Assembly (NCBI GenBank): GCA_938011325.1
Contig: CALLUD010000006.1
Location: forward strand, 186,001-250,000
Reading direction: 5' to 3'
Source: an uncultured Spartobacteria bacterium
GTDB taxonomy: Bacteria; Verrucomicrobiota; Verrucomicrobiia; Chthoniobacterales; JAATET01
Length of the DNA: 64,000 bases
The position numbers and the translations under genes are program-made. How positions within the stretch are numbered: position 1 is the stretch's first letter; each line of letters begins with the position of its first letter. Below the pieces are notes generated by a model. It had not been told where the DNA came from. It ran no database searches and saw nothing but the letters and a program-made list of their open reading frames with translations. Of this stretch, positions 35,200 to 44,346 are shown piece by piece.

Positions 35200-36360
35200 T
35201 TGAGGACGGTCACCGCCATTCTGCAGCGTCACAGCGTTCATCTCCTGCTGATCTCGATCGCAGGACTGGTGACGCTTGGCATTGTGATGCTCTTCAGCAC
35301 GAGCGCCTTCGCCCAGCAGGCGCACGGTGACCTCTATTACTTCGTCAAGCGCCAGTCCCTCTGGCTGGGGATTGGCCTTGTCGGTTGCACGGCCGCCGCG
35401 ATGATCGACTACCACTTTTGGCAGAAGATCTGGTGGATCCTTTTCATCGCCGCGGTCGTGCTGCTCACGCTGTGCTTCGTTCCACCAATCGGGCAAACCG
35501 TCAAAGGCGCCTCTCGCTGGATTTCGCTCGGGGTGATGAATTTCCAGCCGAGCGAACTCGCGAAGATCGCCTCAATCTGCTTCCTCGCATGGTGGTATTC
35601 CCGTTTCGCAGATCGCACCCGTGAGTTCTTCTTCGGCTTCATCTTTCCGATGGCGGTGGTGTCGATCCTGCTCGGGCTCATCATAATCGAGGTCGACCTC
35701 GGTGCGACCGCGCTGATTGGCGGCGCAATGTTTGCCACGATGTTTGTCGCCGGCGCGCGACTCCTTTACCTGCTTCCGCTCGCCTCGCTCGGCATCGGCG
35801 GCGTGCTCTTTGCCGCAACGCATATCGAGGAACGCATGGGCCGCCTCCTCGCGTTTCTGTATCCCGACAAATACCCCGACGAATTTTACCAGCAGCTGCA
35901 GGGCCTCATCGCGATTGGCTCCGGCGGCCTCACCGGACTCGGCCTCGGCGAAGGACGCCAGAAATGGTTCTATCTCCCCGAGGCGCACACCGACTTCATC
36001 TTTCCAATGGTCGGCGAGGAACTCGGGCTCCGTGTGACGCTGCTCGTCGTGGCCGTTTACATCGTCGTGAGCATCTGCGGCTACATGGTCGCAATGAACG
36101 CAAAGGACCGCTTCGGCATGCTGCTCGCGTTCGGATTCATTACGACCATTCTCCTGCAGGCCGCAGTGAATATCGGCGTCACCACCGCCCTGCTGCCGAA
36201 CAAGGGCATGCCGCTTCCGTTCATCAGCTTCGGCGGCTCAAACCTGCTCGTCTGTCTTTTCATGATCGGGGTGCTTATCAACATTCACCGACACGGTCAC
36301 CCTGTCGCCGTGCCGGTCCGCCGCGTGCGACTGGCAGCGAGGGTGACACCGAGAATCTGA
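35200..36360 (+). CDS. ftsW: Septal peptidoglycan polymerase FtsW
   Basis: A 386-residue SEDS-family membrane protein with about ten membrane segments. Signatures: NFQPSELAKIASICFLAWW, GARLLYLLPL, and the conserved end block LPLPFISFGGSNLLVCLFMIGVLINI. Together with FtsI it polymerises septal glycan strands. The start is probably TTG at 35200 with weak context (GCGAG before it); an internal start would remove part of the first membrane segment. Eight bases follow the LysM stop; murG begins 21 bases later. Confidence 0.92.
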   Translation: MRTVTAILQRHSVHLLLISIAGLVTLGIVMLFSTSAFAQQAHGDLYYFVKRQSLWLGIGLVGCTAAAMIDYHFWQKIWWILFIAAVVLLTLCFVPPIGQTVKGASRWISLGVMNFQPSELAKIASICFLAWWYSRFADRTREFFFGFIFPMAVVSILLGLIIIEVDLGATALIGGAMFATMFVAGARLLYLLPLASLGIGGVLFAATHIEERMGRLLAFLYPDKYPDEFYQQLQGLIAIGSGGLTGLGLGEGRQKWFYLPEAHTDFIFPMVGEELGLRVTLLVVAVYIVVSICGYMVAMNAKDRFGMLLAFGFITTILLQAAVNIGVTTALLPNKGMPLPFISFGGSNLLVCLFMIGVLINIHRHGHPVAVPVRRVRLAARVTPRI

Positions 36361-36380
36361 CGCGATAGAACGGATCCATT

Positions 36381-37478
36381 ATGCGCGTAGTCATTGCATG
36401 CGGAGGCACCGGTGGGCATCTCTTCCCGGGCCTTGCCGTCGCCCAGGCCTTGAAGGACCGGGGCCACGAGCTGCTGCTTCTTGTTTCCGAAAAATCCATC
36501 GACGCCCAGGCGCTCAAAGCGCATCCCGAATTTCGCGCGGAGAAGCTTCCCTCGGTCGGGCTTCCCTCCGTGCTCTCGCCCGCCTTCATCCGTTTTCTCC
36601 ACCGCACGTGGGACAGCATGGGCCAGTGCCGCGAGATTTATCGGAAGTTTCGCCCCGACGCCGTCCTTGGAATGGGCGGGTTCACCTCCACGGCCCCGCT
36701 CCTCGCCGGCCGTCTCGCGAAGATTCCGACGTTCATCCACGAGTCAAACTCGATTCCCGGCAAGGCGAACAAGCTGGCGGCGAGGTTCGTGGATCACGTC
36801 CTGCTCGGCTTCAAGAGCTGCGAGAAGTATTTCCCCGGCAAGAAATGCTCCGTTGTCGGCACTCCGGTGCGCAAGGACCTCGGAGAACGAATTCCGCGCG
36901 AGGAGGCACTGAAGATTTTCCAGCTCGATCCCGCGAAAAAGACGCTGCTCGTAATGGGCGGCAGCCAGGGCGCCACGGGCATCAACCAGCTTCTTTTCAA
37001 GGCGGCGCCGATGCTCAAAGGAAAGGACATCCAGCTCATTCACCTCACCGGTGAGCGGGACGATCGTCTCGCAGCGGCGAACTACCTCCGCGAGGAAGTG
37101 CCCGCCTACGTCGCGCCGTTTCACCACCGCATGCAGGAAGTGCTCTCCGCCGCCGACCTCGCCATTTCCCGGGCCGGCGCTGCAAGTCTCAGCGAGCTGT
37201 CGAAGTTTGGCCTCCCCTCCCTGCTCGTGCCCTATCCCTACGCCGCGGAAAATCACCAGGAAATCAATGCCGACATCTACGTCGCCGCCGGTGCCGCGGA
37301 GAAGTTTCTGGAATCGGGCACATCACCCGAGATACTCGCACGTCGCATCATCGAACTGCTCGGCGACACGGCGGCACTCGAGAAAATGTCGGCCGCCGCG
37401 CGCAGTCTCGCACCGGGCAACTCGGCCGCCGAAGTCGCCGACGTCATTGAAAAAGTCTCCGCAAAATCCTCCACCTGA
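36381..37478 (+). CDS. murG: Undecaprenyl-PP-MurNAc-pentapeptide-UDPGlcNAc GlcNAc transferase
   Basis: A 365-residue GT-B enzyme that makes lipid II from lipid I. The N-terminal lipid-binding loops are ACGGTGGHLFPGLAVAQALK and DAVLGMGGFTSTAPLLAGRL; the C-terminal nucleotide site is LLVMGGSQGATGINQLLF and ISRAGAASLSELSKFGLPSLLVPYP. Standard length. It is peripheral on the inner membrane. Sits between ftsW and the murC-murB fusion. Confidence 0.95.
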   Translation: MRVVIACGGTGGHLFPGLAVAQALKDRGHELLLLVSEKSIDAQALKAHPEFRAEKLPSVGLPSVLSPAFIRFLHRTWDSMGQCREIYRKFRPDAVLGMGGFTSTAPLLAGRLAKIPTFIHESNSIPGKANKLAARFVDHVLLGFKSCEKYFPGKKCSVVGTPVRKDLGERIPREEALKIFQLDPAKKTLLVMGGSQGATGINQLLFKAAPMLKGKDIQLIHLTGERDDRLAAANYLREEVPAYVAPFHHRMQEVLSAADLAISRAGAASLSELSKFGLPSLLVPYPYAAENHQEINADIYVAAGAAEKFLESGTSPEILARRIIELLGDTAALEKMSAAARSLAPGNSAAEVADVIEKVSAKSST

Positions 37479-37481
37479 TCC

Positions 37482-39767
37482 GTGACCATCGCGAACCTCA
37501 CCGAAACCCTCATCGGCCCGCCGATCCGTGTGCATCTGATCGGCGTCGCCGGTTCGGGCATGAGCGGCATCGCCGCACTCGTGCTCGCGCTCGGGCATCG
37601 CGTGAGTGGATCGGACAAGGTGGACACGATCGAAGTCGAGCGGCTGCAGAAAAAGGGTCTGGAATTCCACGGGCCGCACACCGCCGAGGAAGTCGCCGAC
37701 AAGGACCTCATCATTTATTCCTCCGCAATCAAGCCCGGCAATCCCGCCTTCGACGCCGCCCGTGAGTTGAACAAGCCAATGGTCCGTCGCGCCGACGCAC
37801 TTGCCGCGATCATGGCCGCGAAAAAGGGCATCGTCGTCTGCGGCATGCATGGCAAGACGACAACCTCGTCGATGGCCGCCCACGTCCTGCGCTCCTGCGG
37901 GTTCAAGCCTTCACATTACGTCGGCGCGGAAATTCCCATCCTCGGCACGAATGCCCGCTGGGACTCCGAAGGTGAGTTCTTTGTCGCGGAAGGCGACGAG
38001 AGCGACGGCACGCTCATCAATTACCACCCCGAGCATGCGATCGTTCTCAACGTCGAGCCGGAGCACCTCGACTTCTACAAAAACCTCGAGGCCATCGACG
38101 CGGTTTACTCGAAATTGATCAACCAGACTCGCGAGAAGGTCATCTACTGCCGGGACGATGCCGGCGCGACACGCCTTTGCGGCGATCGCGGGAATGCGAT
38201 TTCCTACGGCCATCACGAGTCGGCCCGCTACCGGCTCATCGATCTCGACGCCGCGGATTTCAAATCGCGCTTCACGGTCCTCGCCGATGGACGCGAGCTC
38301 GGCCTGATCGAGTTGAATGTCCCCGGCGCACACAATGCGACCAATGCACTGGCGGTAATTGCGCTGGCGACGGAACTCGGCGCGGATTTCTCCGCGATTG
38401 CGCAGGCGTTGAATGCGTTTCGCGGCGCGCGGCGCCGGTTCGAAATCAAATACCGCTCGGATCGCAACATCGTCGTCGACGACTACGGGCACCATCCCAC
38501 GGAGATCGCCGCGACGCTCGCGACGGCACGCACCGGCGGCTGGAAACGGACGCTCGCGATGTTCCAGCCGCACCGCTACACGCGCACGCTCGCGCTCAAG
38601 GACGAGTTCGGCCGGGCATTTCGCGATGCAGATCACGTGGTGGTTGCCGATGTCTATCCCGCAAGCGAGAAGCCGATCCCTGGCGTTTCCGGCCTCACCA
38701 TCATCGAGGCCCTGCAAAAGAACGGGCATCCCTCCGCGCGCTTTCAGGCGGAGGTGCCGAAGCTGCTTTGGGAACTCGGACCCGAGATTCAGGATGGCGA
38801 TCTGATCATGAGCCTTGGCGCGGGCAACATTCACGAATGCGGCACACAGCTCGCCGCGGATCTCGCATTGCGCGACAAGCTGCAGGAAATTCTCGGCCCG
38901 GGCACGATTCGCCTCTACGAGCCGCTGTCGCGTCACACCACGCTGCGCGTCGGTGGCCCGGCGCAATTCTGGGTCGAGCCGGAGACCGAGGAAGGCTTTG
39001 CCGACCTTGTGCGCCACTGCTTCGATGAGGACATCCCGTTCATGGTGATGGGCCGCGGATCGAATCTTCTCGTGCGCGACGGCGGCATTCCCGGCGTGGT
39101 GGCTCATTTGTCCCGCGGCGAATTTGCGCGCCACGAAGTGGTCGGCGAGGAAATCCACGCAGGCGTCGGCGTGAAGTTCAAACAACTCGCCGCGGCCGCC
39201 CGAAAGGCGGGGTTGGGCGGCTTTGAGTGGATGGACGGCATTCCGGGCAATCTCGGCGGCGGCCTTCGCATGAATGCCGGCGCAATGGGCTCGCAGACGT
39301 TCGATCACGTCGTCCGCGTCCGCTTTTGCGACCAGGACGGCAACATCTTCACCCGAACCCCGGCGGAAATGGAGGTGCACTATCGCAACGTGCCCACGCT
39401 CGCGCGCAACTTCGCCCTCTCCGCCGTGCTTCGCGGCTCGCCCGCTCCCGCGGAGGAAATCGAGCGCAAGCTCAACGAATCGGAAACGAAGCGCCGCGAG
39501 TCGCAGCCTGCCGCGGCCAGTGCCGGTTGCATCTTCAAGAATCCGGCGGAGATTCCCGCCGGCAAATTGATCGAGGAACTCGGCTTCAAGAATTTCACCG
39601 TCGGGAAGGCCCGCGTCTCCGAGGTGCACGGAAACTTCATCGTCAATGACGGCGGTGCCACCGCCGAGGAAATGCTCACGCTCATCGAGGAGATCAAGGC
39701 CGCCGCACTGCGCGAGCGCGGCATCGAGCTGGAAACTGAAGTGCAGATCGTAGGAAAGGACGCATGA
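37482..39767 (+). CDS. murC-murB: MurC-MurB fusion: UDP-MurNAc:L-alanine ligase and UDP-MurNAc dehydrogenase
   Basis: A 761-residue fusion. Residues 1-460 are MurC: RVHLIGVAGSGMSGIAAL, ATP loop VVCGMHGKTTTSSMAAHVL near residue 125 and DDYGHHPTEIAATLATAR. Residues 480-761 are MurB: TTLRVGGPAQFWVEPETEEGF, MVMGRGSNLLVRDGGIPG, GFEWMDGIPGNLGGGLRMNAG. The position of the catalytic Ser in the GSxFKNP motif reads GCIFKNP, so Cys replaces Ser. MurB makes UDP-MurNAc, MurC then adds L-Ala, so the fusion joins two consecutive steps. Start is GTG at 37482, four bases after murG. The stop overlaps ddl (ATGA). Confidence 0.93.
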   Translation: MTIANLTETLIGPPIRVHLIGVAGSGMSGIAALVLALGHRVSGSDKVDTIEVERLQKKGLEFHGPHTAEEVADKDLIIYSSAIKPGNPAFDAARELNKPMVRRADALAAIMAAKKGIVVCGMHGKTTTSSMAAHVLRSCGFKPSHYVGAEIPILGTNARWDSEGEFFVAEGDESDGTLINYHPEHAIVLNVEPEHLDFYKNLEAIDAVYSKLINQTREKVIYCRDDAGATRLCGDRGNAISYGHHESARYRLIDLDAADFKSRFTVLADGRELGLIELNVPGAHNATNALAVIALATELGADFSAIAQALNAFRGARRRFEIKYRSDRNIVVDDYGHHPTEIAATLATARTGGWKRTLAMFQPHRYTRTLALKDEFGRAFRDADHVVVADVYPASEKPIPGVSGLTIIEALQKNGHPSARFQAEVPKLLWELGPEIQDGDLIMSLGAGNIHECGTQLAADLALRDKLQEILGPGTIRLYEPLSRHTTLRVGGPAQFWVEPETEEGFADLVRHCFDEDIPFMVMGRGSNLLVRDGGIPGVVAHLSRGEFARHEVVGEEIHAGVGVKFKQLAAAARKAGLGGFEWMDGIPGNLGGGLRMNAGAMGSQTFDHVVRVRFCDQDGNIFTRTPAEMEVHYRNVPTLARNFALSAVLRGSPAPAEEIERKLNESETKRRESQPAAASAGCIFKNPAEIPAGKLIEELGFKNFTVGKARVSEVHGNFIVNDGGATAEEMLTLIEEIKAAALRERGIELETEVQIVGKDA

Positions 39768-40675
39768 TCGAATCCCTCAAAAACCAACCTGTCACCGTTC
39801 TGCTGGGCGGCCCCGGCGCCGAGCGTGAAGTTTCCCTGAAATCCGGCGCCGCCGTTGCCAACGCGCTGCGCTCCATTGGTGCGCATGTTACCGAAGTGGA
39901 CGTGCGCGATGCCCATTTCGAGGTTCCCGGGGGAACGATCCTCGCGTTCAACATCATTCACGGCACGTTCGGCGAGGACGGGCAGATTCAGGCGATTCTC
40001 GATGCCCGCGGCATTCCCTACACCGGCGAAGGCGAGGCCGGCAGCCGGCTGGCGTTCGACAAGATCGCGAGCAAACGACGCTTCGTGGAACACGGTGTGC
40101 CCACGGCGCGGTGGGAGATCATTACAAAGGGCGGTGCACCCAGCCTGTCGTTGCCGTTTGTCGTCAAGCCGCCCCGTGAAGGCTCCAGCGTCGGCGTGCA
40201 CATTGTTCACGACACGGTCGAGCTCGACGCCGCGCTCGAGGACTGCTTTGCACGCGACCACGAAGTTCTCATCGAGGAATTCATCAAGGGCAGCGAGCTC
40301 ACGGTCGGCATCGTTGGCGACGAGGCCTACCCGATCGTCGAGATCGTTCCCAAGGTCGATTTCTACACTTACGAGAACAAATACACGAAGGGCGCGTCGG
40401 ACTATTACTGCCCGGCCCGGCTCGATGACGCGACCACCCGTCGCGTGCAGGAGGCCGCACTCGCCGCGCACCGCTCGCTGGGGCTCGAGGTCTATTCTCG
40501 TGTGGACGTGTTGCTGGGTGCCGATGGAAATCCCTACGTGCTCGAGGTGAACACCATTCCGGGCATGACCGAAACCAGCCTGCTGCCAAAGGCCGCCGCC
40601 GCTGTCGGCATCGGCTTCGCGGAGCTGTGCGAACGGATCGGCCTGCTGTCTCTGCAGAAAGGACGAGTCACATGA
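39764..40675 (+). CDS. ddl: D-alanine--D-alanine ligase
   Basis: A 303-residue ATP-grasp enzyme that makes the D-Ala-D-Ala dipeptide used by MurF. N-terminal VTVLLGGPGAEREVSLKSGAAVANAL, then HGTFGEDGQIQAILD, LPFVVKPPREGSSVGVHIVHD (glycine-rich ATP loop), and SRVDVLLGADGNPYVLEVNTIPGMTETS (metal-binding Glu/Asn). Length is close to that of E. coli DdlB. It overlaps murC-murB and ftsQ by 4 bases each. Confidence 0.94.
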   Translation: MIESLKNQPVTVLLGGPGAEREVSLKSGAAVANALRSIGAHVTEVDVRDAHFEVPGGTILAFNIIHGTFGEDGQIQAILDARGIPYTGEGEAGSRLAFDKIASKRRFVEHGVPTARWEIITKGGAPSLSLPFVVKPPREGSSVGVHIVHDTVELDAALEDCFARDHEVLIEEFIKGSELTVGIVGDEAYPIVEIVPKVDFYTYENKYTKGASDYYCPARLDDATTRRVQEAALAAHRSLGLEVYSRVDVLLGADGNPYVLEVNTIPGMTETSLLPKAAAAVGIGFAELCERIGLLSLQKGRVT

Positions 40676-41613
40676 CACGCCGGTCTGCATCCAAAACCAC
40701 ACGGGAAAATCGCCGCACCTCCTCGGTGCCGGTTTCGCGCAAGCACATCCTCGACGTCCGTGTCCGACGCTCCACCGCACGACGGCAGCGGACCACGCGC
40801 GTTCTTCGCGTCGTGCTCGGCACCACGCTCTGGATCGGCGTGGTCGTCGGACTGTGGTTTGGATTTCAGGCAATCACGAACCGGTTTTTCCTGGAAAACC
40901 CCGCCTACGACCTTCGTCAGGTCGACATGCAACTCGACGGCCTGTTCACCGAGAGCGAGGTGCTGGCCATGACCGGCATCGAGCGCGGGCAGAATATTTT
41001 CCGAATCGACCTCGGTCGTGCGCAGCGCGCACTTCGGGAGGTCGACCAGGTCGCGACGGTCACCATCCAGCGCGACTGGCCGGATCGCCTCACGATCAAG
41101 GTCACCAAGCGCATCCCGGTGGCATGGCTGGCACGGGCGGGCGACGGCCCGTTCAACTCCGACCGAGCCTGGTTGCTCGATGCCAAAGGCGAGATGATGA
41201 CCCCCCACCGGATCGAGCCCGACTACTGGCGCCTTCCGGTGATTTATTGCTCCAATCCGGACGAAATCCGAAACCGCGACACGCTCGCGATGGCCGACCT
41301 CAAGGCCGCCCTCGACCTGCTGGCGGAGCACGCCCGCCGGCCCGATTCACCGCTCGATATTCGGTCCATCGACATCACGAAGGGCTATGCGCTGGAGGTC
41401 GTCGACGCGAACAAGGCGACGATCACCTTCGCGCCGGGGTCTCCCGCCGCACAGCTCGATCGTCTGGAAAAGCTTCTCGAAAACTGCCAGCTCACCGGCC
41501 GGCAGCTTGAATCCGCAAACCTCATTCCCAAGAAATACACGCCGGTTCGGTTCCTGCTTGCCTCGGCTCAGGACCCCGACGCCGGAGAAACCCAGCCGGA
41601 GGCTGAACACTAA
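40672..41613 (+). CDS. ftsQ: Cell division protein FtsQ
   Basis: A 313-residue bitopic membrane protein. The start is the ATG at 40672, overlapping the ddl stop; an earlier start in the same frame would lie inside ddl. A 50-residue basic tail precedes the membrane segment (ARVLRVVLGTTLWIGVVVGLWFGFQ). The POTRA region follows (YDLRQVDMQLDGLFTESEVLAM, then GRAQRALREVDQVATVTIQRDWPDRLTIKVTKRIPVAW). It recruits FtsL/FtsB and links the septal ring to the wall machinery. Abuts ftsA. Confidence 0.88.
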   Translation: MTRRSASKTTRENRRTSSVPVSRKHILDVRVRRSTARRQRTTRVLRVVLGTTLWIGVVVGLWFGFQAITNRFFLENPAYDLRQVDMQLDGLFTESEVLAMTGIERGQNIFRIDLGRAQRALREVDQVATVTIQRDWPDRLTIKVTKRIPVAWLARAGDGPFNSDRAWLLDAKGEMMTPHRIEPDYWRLPVIYCSNPDEIRNRDTLAMADLKAALDLLAEHARRPDSPLDIRSIDITKGYALEVVDANKATITFAPGSPAAQLDRLEKLLENCQLTGRQLESANLIPKKYTPVRFLLASAQDPDAGETQPEAEH

Positions 41614-42840
41614 ATGCCCAAGGATCGACTGCTCGTTGGTTTGGAGATCGGCACATTCAAGGTCTGCGCCGTGGTCGGCGAAGCCAAAGGCGATGGTTCG
41701 TTGCGAATCCTCGGAGTCGGCGAATCGAAGTCGGTCGGCATCCGCAAGGGTGAGATCGTCGATTTCAACAGCGCCATCCAGTGCGTGCGCGACGCGATCG
41801 CGGATGCCGAGGACAAGGCGGATGCCGAGATCGAGAGCGTTTGGGTCGCCGTGACCGGCGCACACATTCAGTCCTTCAACAACCGGGGCGTGACCACCAT
41901 TCCCGAGGACCGGGGCGAAATCGACGACGACGACATCCGCGATGTAGAGGCCAGCGCGAAGGAGGTGAACATCCCCGACCAAAACTGGTTCATCCACACG
42001 ATCACGCAGCATTACTACGTGGACAACCAGGAGGGTGTCGTGAACCCGATCGGAATGATCGGCCACAAGCTCGAGGCGGATTTCCACATCGTGCACGGCG
42101 TGAAGACGCGCATCCAGAACACGCTGCGCTGCGTGAAGGAAGCCGGCGTGGAGGTCGACGAAGTCGTCATCAATTCCATCGCTTCCGCGCAGGTCGTGCT
42201 GGACCAGCACCAAAAGGATCTCGGCGCGATCGTCCTCGATATCGGCGGCGGCACGACCGACTACATCGTCTACGAAAACGGAGCGATCCAGCACAGCGGC
42301 GTTCTCGCGATCGGCGGAGATCACATCACGAATGACATTTCCATCGGGCTGCGAATTCCCGTCGCGCGCGCCGAACGTTTGAAGATCGAGGAGGGCAGTG
42401 CCAATCTCGACGAGGCCCAGCCCGGACAGACAATCATTTTGAAAAACGACTCCGGGTTCTCCGGTTGCGAGATCGAGCGCGCCAACCTCAATCGCATCAT
42501 CCATGCGCGGGTGCACGAGCTGTTCGAGCTTGTTTACAAGGATATCGCCGCGCACTGCGACATCGATCTCATCCGGGCCGGAGTAATGCTAACCGGTGGC
42601 TGCTGTCACCTTCACGGATTGAAGCAGGTGGCGGAGGAGGTCTTCGACCAGCCGGTGTATTCCGTCGCGGCGCAGGAGGTCTCGGGACCGACATCCGTGT
42701 TTCAAAACCCGCAATACGCCACGGCGATCGGCGCCGTGAAATACGCGCAGATCATGCAGAGCGAGCTCGAGCCCGACTCGCTCTTCGGAAATTTCGGAAA
42801 GAAAATTGGAAGCCTCTTCCGCTTCCGTGCCCACGCCTGA
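41614..42840 (+). CDS. ftsA: Cell division protein FtsA
   Basis: A 408-residue actin-like protein that tethers FtsZ to the membrane. Nucleotide-site motifs: VGLEIGTFKVCAVVGE at the N-terminus, IVLDIGGGTTDYIVYENG near residue 206 and MLTGGCCHLHGLKQVAEEVF near 325. The C-terminal amphipathic helix GNFGKKIGSLFRFRA is the membrane-targeting tail. Begins immediately after the ftsQ stop and ends 4 bases before the ftsZ ATG. Confidence 0.93.
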   Translation: MPKDRLLVGLEIGTFKVCAVVGEAKGDGSLRILGVGESKSVGIRKGEIVDFNSAIQCVRDAIADAEDKADAEIESVWVAVTGAHIQSFNNRGVTTIPEDRGEIDDDDIRDVEASAKEVNIPDQNWFIHTITQHYYVDNQEGVVNPIGMIGHKLEADFHIVHGVKTRIQNTLRCVKEAGVEVDEVVINSIASAQVVLDQHQKDLGAIVLDIGGGTTDYIVYENGAIQHSGVLAIGGDHITNDISIGLRIPVARAERLKIEEGSANLDEAQPGQTIILKNDSGFSGCEIERANLNRIIHARVHELFELVYKDIAAHCDIDLIRAGVMLTGGCCHLHGLKQVAEEVFDQPVYSVAAQEVSGPTSVFQNPQYATAIGAVKYAQIMQSELEPDSLFGNFGKKIGSLFRFRAHA

Positions 42841-42844
42841 TCCC

Positions 42845-44128
42845 ATGCTCGACCTCCCACGCGAACTCCTCCAGGAAGCCGGCGAAACTCCACCCCGCGT
42901 GGCAGTTCTCGGCATCGGCAATGCCGGCGTTGCCTTGACCGATCGATTGATGCTTGCCGGCTACAGTGAGTCGCTGGACCTCATCGCAGTGAACACCGAC
43001 GCGGTGTCTCTCGGCAGTTCCGTGGTCGAGAAGAAGATTCTCATTGGCTCGAAAAGCGCGCGTGGTCTCGGCACCGGCGGCGATCCTGAAATCGGCGCGG
43101 AAGCCGCCGAGGAAGCGGAAGCCGAGATCGCCGAGGCTCTCGCGGATGCCCGCATCGTCGTCATCGCCACCGGCCTGGGTGGCGGAGCGGGCAGCGGTGG
43201 CGCGCCTGTTGTCGCCGAGCTGGCCAAGCGAAACGGCAAACTCACCGTCGTTCTCGCGACGCTGCCCTTTTCCTTCGAAGGCCGGAGGCGCACACAGCAG
43301 GCGGAACTCGCAAAAAAGGAACTCTCCGCACACGCGGATGCGATGCTCATTTTCGAGAACGACCGGATGGCGGAACTTACCGAACCGCTTGCGGGAGTTC
43401 ACGAAACCTTTGCCGCATCCGATCAGGTGCTCGCGGACGCCGTGGGCTTTCTCGCGCGGGTAGTTCTTTCCAAGGGTCCCATCCGGGTGACGGTGTCCGA
43501 TCTGTTTGCGGTGTTTGGCCGCGGCGCGGAATCCTGCGCATTCGGGTTCGCCCAGGCCGCCGGACCCAATCGCGCCAACGAGGCCGTAGAGCGCGCGTTG
43601 AAGTGCCCGCTCATGGGTCGTGGCAAACCGCTTGCCGAGGCACCGAGCACGCTCGTGCACATCGCGGGTCCCGAGAACCTGACCCTTGCGGAAGTGCGTG
43701 CGGTCATGGAAGCCCTCGCCCGGCACAGCGAGGAGCAGCTTCACCTTGGAATTTCAATCGATCCCGACATCGGTGATTTGATTTCGGTGACCGTGCTCGC
43801 ACCCATCGGAGCGCCGTCGACATTCCGCACACCGCGTCCGGCATCCACCGGGCGCAAATCGCCCAGTGTTCCCGTGCCGCAGGCGGACCTCTCCGCCCCT
43901 GATCTTGAGCCTGCGCTGGCACCCAGCACCGCCAGCGAGCTCTTCGACACCGAGCCTTACAAGGTCGAGAAAAAATCCAGCGCGCGCAAAGCTCCGAAGC
44001 CTGAGCAGAAAACCCTGAGCCTCGATCCGGTGGCGCGAGGACGCTTCGAAAAAAGCGAGCCGACCATTGTTGGCGGCGAAGACCTCGACGTGCCTACGTT
44101 CCTTCGTCGGAAGATCAAGCTGCTCTAA
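42845..44128 (+). CDS. ftsZ: Divergent cell division protein FtsZ
   Basis: A 427-residue tubulin-like protein; the ATG at 42845, four bases after the ftsA stop, is chosen over a TTG at 42806 inside ftsA. The core order of FtsZ is kept: N-terminal GIGNAGVALTDRLM, NTDAVSLGSS, RGLGTGGDPEIGAEAAEEAE, the tubulin loop LGGGAGSGGAPVVAEL, FENDRMAEL and, at the end, the C-terminal anchor peptide DVPTFLRRKIKLL. Several key places differ from the usual: GGGTGTG is GGGAGSG, the N of GGxGxN is changed, and in the T7 loop (IRVTVSDLFAVF) only the second Asp remains. It is the last gene of the dcw cluster. Polymerisation is expected; GTP hydrolysis may be altered. Confidence 0.85.
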   Translation: MLDLPRELLQEAGETPPRVAVLGIGNAGVALTDRLMLAGYSESLDLIAVNTDAVSLGSSVVEKKILIGSKSARGLGTGGDPEIGAEAAEEAEAEIAEALADARIVVIATGLGGGAGSGGAPVVAELAKRNGKLTVVLATLPFSFEGRRRTQQAELAKKELSAHADAMLIFENDRMAELTEPLAGVHETFAASDQVLADAVGFLARVVLSKGPIRVTVSDLFAVFGRGAESCAFGFAQAAGPNRANEAVERALKCPLMGRGKPLAEAPSTLVHIAGPENLTLAEVRAVMEALARHSEEQLHLGISIDPDIGDLISVTVLAPIGAPSTFRTPRPASTGRKSPSVPVPQADLSAPDLEPALAPSTASELFDTEPYKVEKKSSARKAPKPEQKTLSLDPVARGRFEKSEPTIVGGEDLDVPTFLRRKIKLL

Positions 44129-44147
44129 AAACGCCCACCCGAAACAA

Positions 44148-44180
44148 GGCGGGGAACAGGGATGCTCCCCGTCCCCCGCC
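44148..44180 (+). terminator. GC-rich hairpin after ftsZ, possible end of dcw transcript
   Basis: GGCGGGG at 44148-44154 can pair with CCCCGCC at 44174-44180, and an inner CGGGGA/TCCCCG pairing (44150-44155 with 44166-44171) is also possible. It lies 20 bases after the ftsZ stop in a 216-bp gene-free gap. There is no T-run, so factor-independent termination is not assured. Confidence 0.35.
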
Positions 44181-44309
44181 CGTTCGGTGCATGGTGCGTA
44201 TGCGTTCCCGGCCGCTCTCCGGCGCGGGTTCCGAAATGTTTCGTAAGCAGGTCTCAGGTTTCCACCTGCCTCCGGCAAACAGTATCGCCGGGTTCAGCGC
44301 ATTGTTGAA

Positions 44310-44346
44310 ATACCCAATTCCAATGGCGAGGATAGGCAAAACCTAT
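44310..44346 (+). promoter_or_regulatory. Candidate OxyR-binding site over the oxyR start codon
   Basis: A strong half, ATAG-N7-CTAT at 44332-44346, is preceded by a 7-base spacer and a weaker half, ATAC-N7-CAAT at 44310-44324. The OxyR consensus is ATAG-N7-CTAT twice with a 7-base spacer. The last two bases are the AT of the oxyR start codon (44345), so bound OxyR could block initiation of its own gene. Confidence 0.55.
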
